A stretch of 64,000 nucleotides of DNA from Solihabitans fulvus (GTDB taxonomy: Bacteria; Actinomycetota; Actinomycetes; Mycobacteriales; Pseudonocardiaceae), in the NCBI RefSeq assembly GCF_008386585.1, contig NZ_VUOB01000059.1, positions 117,141 to 181,140 on the forward strand, given 5' to 3'. A program made the translations under genes and the position numbers. Shown in pieces: positions 59,242-64,000 of the stretch (position 1 is its first letter; each line of letters starts with the position of its first letter). The notes under the pieces are model-generated. The model was not told where the DNA came from. It saw nothing but the letters and a program-made list of their open reading frames with translations, and made no database searches.

Positions 59242-60130
59242 ACTCAAGGACGCCCTTCGCGAGGTGATGGTGGCAAGCAGCCCCCCGCCACCCATGGCCC
59301 CGGAAGCGGCCCTGCGGACGGCCCACAGCGCCCGCAGACGCCGCCGCGCCATGCTGACCGGCGGGGTCGCCGCTCTGGCGGTGGTCGGCATCGCTGTCGG
59401 CGCGGTGCTGGTGCCGAGGGGATCGGGCGGTGGACTGGACTCCGCCGGATCCGGCGCGAAGCTGACCAACTCGGCGCCGCCCACCCAGCGGCTCACCGGA
59501 ACCGCCACACACCCCGGTTCCGACACCAAGACGGTGTGGCCGACCGGACCGAACGGCAAGCCGCAGACCGACCGCACCGCGTCGTCCGGCCCCCGGTTCG
59601 ACCAGGGAGCCAAGCTGTTGAACCAGCTGGCCTCCTCCGTACCCGCCGGTTATGCGGTGCCGGAGAACCTCAAGGCCGCCACGCAGAACTGGGTGGGACC
59701 GCTGACCCACGAGCAGGCGCAGTTCGAGCAGAAGGTCGGCGACCGCGAGATCTGGCAGTACAGCGCCACGACACCGGTGACCAAGAGCGGCGACGACAGC
59801 CGTGTCGGCGAGCTGTTCACCGAGGTGGACACGGCCGGCAACAACCTGCCAGCCGATCTCTGCCTGCTGGCGCAGAAGCTGTGGGGGATGCCCGGCGAGT
59901 GCCAGGTGGTCGACGTGGCCGGCAAGCCGGTCGGCGTGGTCACCAAGCCGACCAGTGACCGCAAGGCGTTCGACCAGTGGGCGGCCTACCGCCACCCGGA
60001 CGGCACGGTGGTCTACGTGGCGCAGGCCAGGGAGTACGCCAACACCGGCCTGACCGGCCTTGGCGAACTACCGCTGACCGTGCAGCAGCTCGCCGCGCTG
60101 GCCACGGATCCGAAGTTCCGGTTGGACTGA
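59228..60130 (+). CDS. Membrane protein coupled to the ECF sigma factor (possible anti-sigma factor)
   Basis: This 300-residue protein has a cytosolic N terminus of 40 residues (DERELKDALREVM), one transmembrane helix (41-63) preceded by RRRRR, and a large extracytoplasmic domain with two cysteines (DLCLLAQ, GECQVVD). The layout fits a membrane anti-sigma factor, though the short cytosolic part lacks a zinc-binding HxxxCxxC motif. The start is the ATG at 59228 with GGAGAGG upstream. A terminator follows. Confidence 0.8.
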   Translation: MDERELKDALREVMVASSPPPPMAPEAALRTAHSARRRRRAMLTGGVAALAVVGIAVGAVLVPRGSGGGLDSAGSGAKLTNSAPPTQRLTGTATHPGSDTKTVWPTGPNGKPQTDRTASSGPRFDQGAKLLNQLASSVPAGYAVPENLKAATQNWVGPLTHEQAQFEQKVGDREIWQYSATTPVTKSGDDSRVGELFTEVDTAGNNLPADLCLLAQKLWGMPGECQVVDVAGKPVGVVTKPTSDRKAFDQWAAYRHPDGTVVYVAQAREYANTGLTGLGELPLTVQQLAALATDPKFRLD

Positions 60131-60146
60131 CCTGACAGCAGACACA

Positions 60147-60191
60147 GGAAGGCCGCTTCCTTGGCGACCAACGCCTCGGAAGCGGCCTTCC
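60147..60191. terminator. Terminator between the ECF unit and fadB
   Basis: A perfect 14-bp stem (GGAAGGCCGCTTCC and its complement) with a 17-base loop lies between convergent genes. Confidence 0.85.
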
Positions 60192-60214
60192 CGGTGTTCA
60201 GCTACCTGATGTCC

Positions 60215-62329
60215 CTAGGCCGGGACGGAAGCCACGCCCTTGGCCAGGAATCGCTTGCCGGTCACCTTCTCCGCAACGCCGGACCGGTCCAGGTACGGGG
60301 TGACGCCGCCGAGCCAGAACGGCCAGCCGGCGCCGAGCAGCATGCACAGGTCGATGTCCTGCGCCTCGGCCACGACGCCCTCGTCCAGCATCAGCCGGAT
60401 CTCCTCGGCGAGCGCGGACAGCGCGTTCTCCCGCACCTGCTCCTCGGACAGCGGGTTGTCGCCGCCCTGCCACAGCTCCGCGACCTCGGGGTCGACCGTC
60501 TGGTTGCCCTGGGCGTCCCAGGTCCACACCGCGGTCTTGCCGGCCGCCACGAACCGCTGCATGTTCTCGCTGACCGCGAAGCGGTCCGGGAACGCGCCGT
60601 GCATGGTCTCCGAGACGTGCAGCGCGACGGCCGGGCCGACGAGCTGGAGCAGCACCATCGGGCTCATCGGCAGCCCGAGCGGGTTGAGCGCCCGGTCGGC
60701 CACCTCGAACGGCGTGCCCTTGTCCACGGCGCCGATGATCTCGCCGAGGAAGCGGGTCAGCAGGCGGTTCACCACGAACGCCGGGGCGTCCTTGACCAGC
60801 ACGCAGGACTTCTTGAGCTGCTTGCCGACCGAGAACGCGGTGGCCAGCGTCGCGTCGTCGGTCTGCTCGCCGCGCACGATCTCCAGCAGCGGCAGCACCG
60901 CCACCGGGTTGAAGAAGTGGAAACCGACGACCCGTTCGGGGTGCGCCAACTTCGCGGACATCTCGGTGATCGACAGCGACGAGGTGTTGGTCGCCAGCAC
61001 GCACTCGGCCGAGACGTGCTCCTCGACCTCGGCGAACACCTGCTGCTTGACCGACAGCTCCTCGAACACGGCCTCGATGACGAAGTCCGCGTCGGCGAAG
61101 GCCGCCTTGTCCAGCGAGCCCGACACCAGCGCCTTGAGCCGGTTCGCCTCGTCCGGCGAGACGCGCTTCTTGCCGAGCAGCTTGTCGACCTCGGCGTGCA
61201 CGTAGCCGACGCCCTTGTCCACCCGCGCCTGGTCGATGTCGGTGAGCACCACCGGCACCTTCAGGCGGCGCACGAACAGCAGCGCGAGCTGGCTGGCCAT
61301 CAGGCCCGCCCCGACGACGCCGACCTTGGTGACCTGGCGGGCCAGCGACTTGTCCGGCGCGCCGGCCGGCCGCTTGGCGCGTTTCTGCACGAGGTTGAAC
61401 GAGTACAGCCCGGAGCGCAGTTCGTCGGTCATCACGACGTCGGCGAGCGCCTCGGTCTCGGCCGCGTAGCCGAGGTCGAGGTCGTTCTGCTTGGCCAGCT
61501 CCAGCAGCTCGATGGCCTTGAGCGGGCCGGGAGCCGCGCCGTGCGTCTTGGCCTCGACGAACGCCCTGCCCCTGGCCAGCGCCGCGTCCCAGGCGTCGCC
61601 CCGGTCGATCTCCTTGCGCTCGACCGTCACCTCGCCGCGCACGACCTTGACCAGCCACGCGAGCGACTGCTCGAGGTAGTCGGCCGAGCCGAAGACCTCG
61701 TCGACGATGCCGAGCTGGGCGGCCTGCGCCGGCTTGAGCATCTTGTTCTGGTTGAGCGCGTTCTCGATGATCACCGTGACGGCCGCGTCGGCGCCGATCA
61801 GGTTCGGCAGCAGCTGCGTGCCGCCCCAGCCGGGGAACAGGCCGAGGAAGCACTCGGGGAACGCGATGGCCGCCGCGTTGGACGACAGCGTCCGGTAGTG
61901 GCAGGACAGCGCCAGTTCGAGGCCGCCGCCCATGACCGCGCCGTTGACGAAGGCGAAGGTCGGGATCGCCGAGTCGGTGAACCGGCGGAACACGTCGTGC
62001 CCGAGCTTGGCGATCGCCAGGGCCTGCTCGCGGGCGCTGGCCTTCTCCACGGCGGTCAGGTCGGCGCCGACCGCGAAGATGAACGGCTTGCCGGTCACCG
62101 CGATGGCCGACGGCTGCGCGGCGAACGCCTCGTCGAGCGCGGCGTCAAGGCTGAGCATGCTCTGCGGGCCGAACGTGGACGGCCGGGTGTGGTCGTGCCC
62201 GTTGTCCAGGGTGATCAGCGCGATCGGCCGGTCGAGGCCGGGCACCGGGACGAGCCTGGTGACCGCCCTGGTCACCACCTCGTCCGGGAACAGCGCCTTC
62301 GCGTCGTCGATGGAAAGCGTCGTGCTCAC
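60215..62329 (-). CDS. fadB: Fatty acid oxidation multifunctional protein (enoyl-CoA hydratase / 3-hydroxyacyl-CoA dehydrogenase)
   Basis: This 704-residue protein joins an N-terminal enoyl-CoA hydratase domain (about 35-230; oxyanion hole NGAVMGGGLELAL and catalytic Glu region FPECFLGLFPGWGG) to an NAD-dependent 3-hydroxyacyl-CoA dehydrogenase (about 330-610; VGVVGAGLMASQLALLF, the signature HFFNPVAVLPLLEIV, and NRLLTRFLGE). It performs steps 2 and 3 of beta-oxidation. The start is the GTG at 62329, overlapping the thiolase stop by 4 bases. The operon is fadA-fadB. Confidence 0.95.
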   Translation of the reverse strand: MSTTLSIDDAKALFPDEVVTRAVTRLVPVPGLDRPIALITLDNGHDHTRPSTFGPQSMLSLDAALDEAFAAQPSAIAVTGKPFIFAVGADLTAVEKASAREQALAIAKLGHDVFRRFTDSAIPTFAFVNGAVMGGGLELALSCHYRTLSSNAAAIAFPECFLGLFPGWGGTQLLPNLIGADAAVTVIIENALNQNKMLKPAQAAQLGIVDEVFGSADYLEQSLAWLVKVVRGEVTVERKEIDRGDAWDAALARGRAFVEAKTHGAAPGPLKAIELLELAKQNDLDLGYAAETEALADVVMTDELRSGLYSFNLVQKRAKRPAGAPDKSLARQVTKVGVVGAGLMASQLALLFVRRLKVPVVLTDIDQARVDKGVGYVHAEVDKLLGKKRVSPDEANRLKALVSGSLDKAAFADADFVIEAVFEELSVKQQVFAEVEEHVSAECVLATNTSSLSITEMSAKLAHPERVVGFHFFNPVAVLPLLEIVRGEQTDDATLATAFSVGKQLKKSCVLVKDAPAFVVNRLLTRFLGEIIGAVDKGTPFEVADRALNPLGLPMSPMVLLQLVGPAVALHVSETMHGAFPDRFAVSENMQRFVAAGKTAVWTWDAQGNQTVDPEVAELWQGGDNPLSEEQVRENALSALAEEIRLMLDEGVVAEAQDIDLCMLLGAGWPFWLGGVTPYLDRSGVAEKVTGKRFLAKGVASVPA

Positions 62330-63570
62330 TTGTCACTCCCGTCCCAGTTCGGGTTCTCCCAGATCACGGTGCCGCCCATGCCGATGCCGATGCACATGGT
62401 GGTGATGCCGTAGCGCACGTCCGGGCGCTCGGCGAACTGCCGCGAGAGCTGGGTCATCAGGCGAACGCCGGAGGAGGCCAGCGGGTGGCCGACGGCGATC
62501 GCGCCGCCCCACTGGTTGACCCTGGGGTCGTCGTCGGCGATGCCGAAGTGGTCGAGGAAGGCGAGCACCTGGATGGCGAACGCCTCGTTGACCTCGAACA
62601 GGCCGATGTCCTCGATGGACAGGCCGGTCCTGGCCAGGGCCTTCTCGGTGGCCGGCACCGGGCCGACGCCCATGACCTCGGGCTCGACACCAGCGAAGGC
62701 GAAGCCGACCATGCGCATGCCGATGGGCAGGCCGAGCTCGCGCGCGGTGTCCTCGTCGGCGACGATGCAGCCGGTCGCGCCGTCGTTGAGGCCCGCGGCG
62801 TTGCCCGCGGTGATCCGGCCGTGCGGGCGGAACGGGGTCTTCAGCCCGGCCAGCGTCTCCACGGTGGTGCCGGGACGCGGCGGCTCGTCGGCGGAGGCCA
62901 GACCCCAGCCCTGCTCGGCCGAGCGGGTGGCCACGGTGACGAACTCGGGGCCGATCTTGCCGGCCTTGACCGCGGCGTCGTACCTGGCCTGCGAGGCGGC
63001 GGCGAACGCGTCGGTGCGCTCCTTGGTCAGGTGCGGGAACCGGTCGTGCAGGTTCTCCGCGGTCTGGCCCATCACCAGCGCCGAGGTGTCCACGAGCTGG
63101 TCGGCGAGGAAGCGCGGGTTCGGGTCGACGCCCTCGCCCATCGGGTGCCGGCCCATGTGCTCGACGCCGCCGGCGATGGCGATGTCGTAGGCGCCGAAGC
63201 CGATGCTGCTGGCGACGTTGGTCACCGCGGTCATCGCGCCGGCGCACATCCGGTCGATGGCGTAGCCGGGGACCGACTTGGGCAGCCCGGCCAGCAGCGC
63301 GGCGGTGCGGCCGATTGTCAGCCCCTGGTCGCCGATCTGCGTGGTGGCGGCGATGGCCACCTCGTCGATGCGCTCCGGGGGCAGCTCGGGGTGCCTGCGC
63401 AGCAGTTCACGGATCACCTTGACCACGAGGTCGTCGGCGCGGGTCTCGGCGTAGATGCCCTTCTTGCCGGCCTTGCCGAACGGCGTCCGCACGCCGTCGA
63501 CGAAGACCACGTTCCGAACGGCACGCGCTGTCGCGCTTCCGGTCGGTGCCGGCGCTGCTGGTGCGGCCAC
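62326..63570 (-). CDS. fadA: Acetyl-CoA acyltransferase (3-ketoacyl-CoA thiolase)
   Basis: This 414-residue thiolase performs the last step of beta-oxidation. The acyl-carrying Cys is in YAIDRMCAGAMTAV (near residue 100), the catalytic His in GGAIAVGHPLASSG and the second Cys in TMCIGIGMGG. GGVEHMGRHPMG also fits. The start is the GTG at 63570, after an ideal GAGGAGGAA; the longer frame to 63678 lacks one. It is the first gene of the operon, with two palindromic operators upstream. Confidence 0.95.
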   Translation of the reverse strand: MAAPAAPAPTGSATARAVRNVVFVDGVRTPFGKAGKKGIYAETRADDLVVKVIRELLRRHPELPPERIDEVAIAATTQIGDQGLTIGRTAALLAGLPKSVPGYAIDRMCAGAMTAVTNVASSIGFGAYDIAIAGGVEHMGRHPMGEGVDPNPRFLADQLVDTSALVMGQTAENLHDRFPHLTKERTDAFAAASQARYDAAVKAGKIGPEFVTVATRSAEQGWGLASADEPPRPGTTVETLAGLKTPFRPHGRITAGNAAGLNDGATGCIVADEDTARELGLPIGMRMVGFAFAGVEPEVMGVGPVPATEKALARTGLSIEDIGLFEVNEAFAIQVLAFLDHFGIADDDPRVNQWGGAIAVGHPLASSGVRLMTQLSRQFAERPDVRYGITTMCIGIGMGGTVIWENPNWDGSDK

Positions 63571-63679
63571 GGCGTCTTCCTCCTCTGTGTGACGCGATGC
63601 CGCCCCGACCCGAGGATTGCCTCGTGGGGCGGTCGACAACGAGCGACCGAACGCGGAGGTTGGCAGCACAGACGCCAAC

Positions 63680-63725
63680 TACCGGCCGGTAACTCAGACT
63701 CTAGTCCTCGTTACTGGCCAGTAAC
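63680..63725. promoter_or_regulatory. Paired palindromic operators of the fadAB operon
   Basis: TACCGGCCGGTA (63680-63691) and GTTACTGGCCAGTAAC (63710-63725) are perfect palindromes sharing the pattern TAC-N-GGCC-N-GTA, centred 32 bases apart and 110-155 bases before the fadA start. They are typical in size and symmetry for a TetR-family fatty-acid regulator. Confidence 0.75.
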
Positions 63726-63881
63726 CACTGTGGTGCCGCTGTCGAGTGCATCACAGCTGCGCGCCGGGCGCGTGTTCGGCCGCAGGTTCGGGCTCCTGCG
63801 CCGCTGTGGGGCCGGGGACGTCGTCGGCGCGCTCGGCCGAGTTCGAGGATGACCGAGCGGTCAGCGGCCGGCCGTGCACGG

Positions 63882-63909
63882 TTATCCACAACGTGCCTGG
63901 CTGTCCACA
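63882..63909 (+). promoter_or_regulatory. Two DnaA-box-like sequences
   Basis: TTATCCACA (63882-63890) is a perfect DnaA box, and CTGTCCACA (63901-63909) is one base from the actinobacterial TTGTCCACA. They are in the same orientation with 10 bases between them. There is no AT-rich unwinding region or dnaA/dnaN nearby, so this is not oriC. Confidence 0.5.
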
Positions 63910-64000
63910 GCGCACCGGATCTTGCTGCCGCTGGTTGGGCGTGGTCGATACGCTGGCCAAGGGCACGCCCCCCAGGGACAATGCCACTTACTTAGCGAAT

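Larger units (their letters stand above)
63571..64000. other. Upstream region of fadAB with operators and DnaA-box-like sites; no gene seen
   Basis: The last 430 bases hold the fadA promoter region, two palindromes (63680-63691 and 63710-63725) and two DnaA-box-like sequences (63882-63909). Short open frames on the minus strand (to 63987) show no recognisable protein. A gene starting beyond the window cannot be excluded. Confidence 0.65.

Noticed and set aside
60161..63852. Long plus-strand open frames opposite fadB and fadA
   Set aside because: Low-complexity translations antisense to well-recognised enzymes.
63882..63909. Chromosomal replication origin
   Set aside because: Only two DnaA-box-like sites, no AT-rich region and no dnaA, dnaN or gyrase genes.

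Overview
The window is high-GC DNA (frequent GTG and some TTG starts, G/C-rich third positions, many overlapping start/stop codons) from a filamentous-type actinomycete, most likely of the order Pseudonocardiales. The main support is gene order. From about 29.4 to 48.6 kb the arrangement sigA, ppgK, suhB, LytR_C (cei-like) gene, DUF4193, DUF3093, dut, DUF3710, alpha/beta hydrolase, OB-fold gene, DUF3159, trkA pair (ceoB/ceoC), APC permease, TRAM/TrmA-type methyltransferase and dxs follows the Mycobacterium tuberculosis block Rv2703 down to Rv2682c, with matching relative orientations. Paired Scr1/Scr2 genes (XRE-DUF5753 plus DUF397) point to a developmentally complex actinomycete rather than a mycobacterium.

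Layout. 0-3.4 kb: the end of a glucarate-dehydratase-like enolase-superfamily gene, a coupled gene of unknown function, and two tandem paralogous lipoproteins, closed by a strong terminator. 3.5-10.4 kb: class I fumarase, a sigB-like sigma factor, D-aminoacyl-tRNA deacylase, a class I methyltransferase and a PucR-type regulator, all on the minus strand. 10.5-16 kb: DUF3099, a two-component pair, an acyltransferase, a pseudouridine catabolic pair (psuG-psuK) and DUF3039. 16-24 kb is accessory: a first Scr1/Scr2 locus, a P450 with a DUF574 methyltransferase, a secreted hydrolase, a YihY/BrkB membrane protein and a DEAD/DEAH helicase. 24.6-29.4 kb: a sugar ABC transporter with its ROK regulator. 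29.4-48.6 kb: the conserved sigA-dxs block, interrupted by an inserted FAD-monooxygenase/TetR module. 48.7-52.7 kb: a second, paralogous two-component pair, a sigD-like sigma factor and an aldo/keto reductase. 53-58.6 kb is accessory: a pair of unknown membrane proteins, an HTH protein, a second Scr1/Scr2 locus with two small unknown genes, an arylamine N-acetyltransferase and a DUF72 protein. 58.7-63.6 kb: an ECF sigma factor with a membrane partner, then the fadA-fadB beta-oxidation operon.

How the genes work together. Several units are readable: sugar uptake with a local repressor; pseudouridine to uracil plus ribose 5-phosphate; fatty acid beta-oxidation under a paired palindromic operator; and a potassium divergon in which two TrkA/RCK proteins are transcribed away from a permease that resembles the K+ importer KimA. 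The most interesting unexplained signals are a 9-17 bp AT-rich motif shared by both Scr1 promoters, tandem duplications that include the stop codon at the 3' ends of three unrelated genes, a 165-bp palindromic element that supplies the stop codon of the methyltransferase gene, and overlapping divergent leaderless promoters at dut/DUF3093. No rRNA, tRNA, CRISPR array, transposase or prophage was seen.
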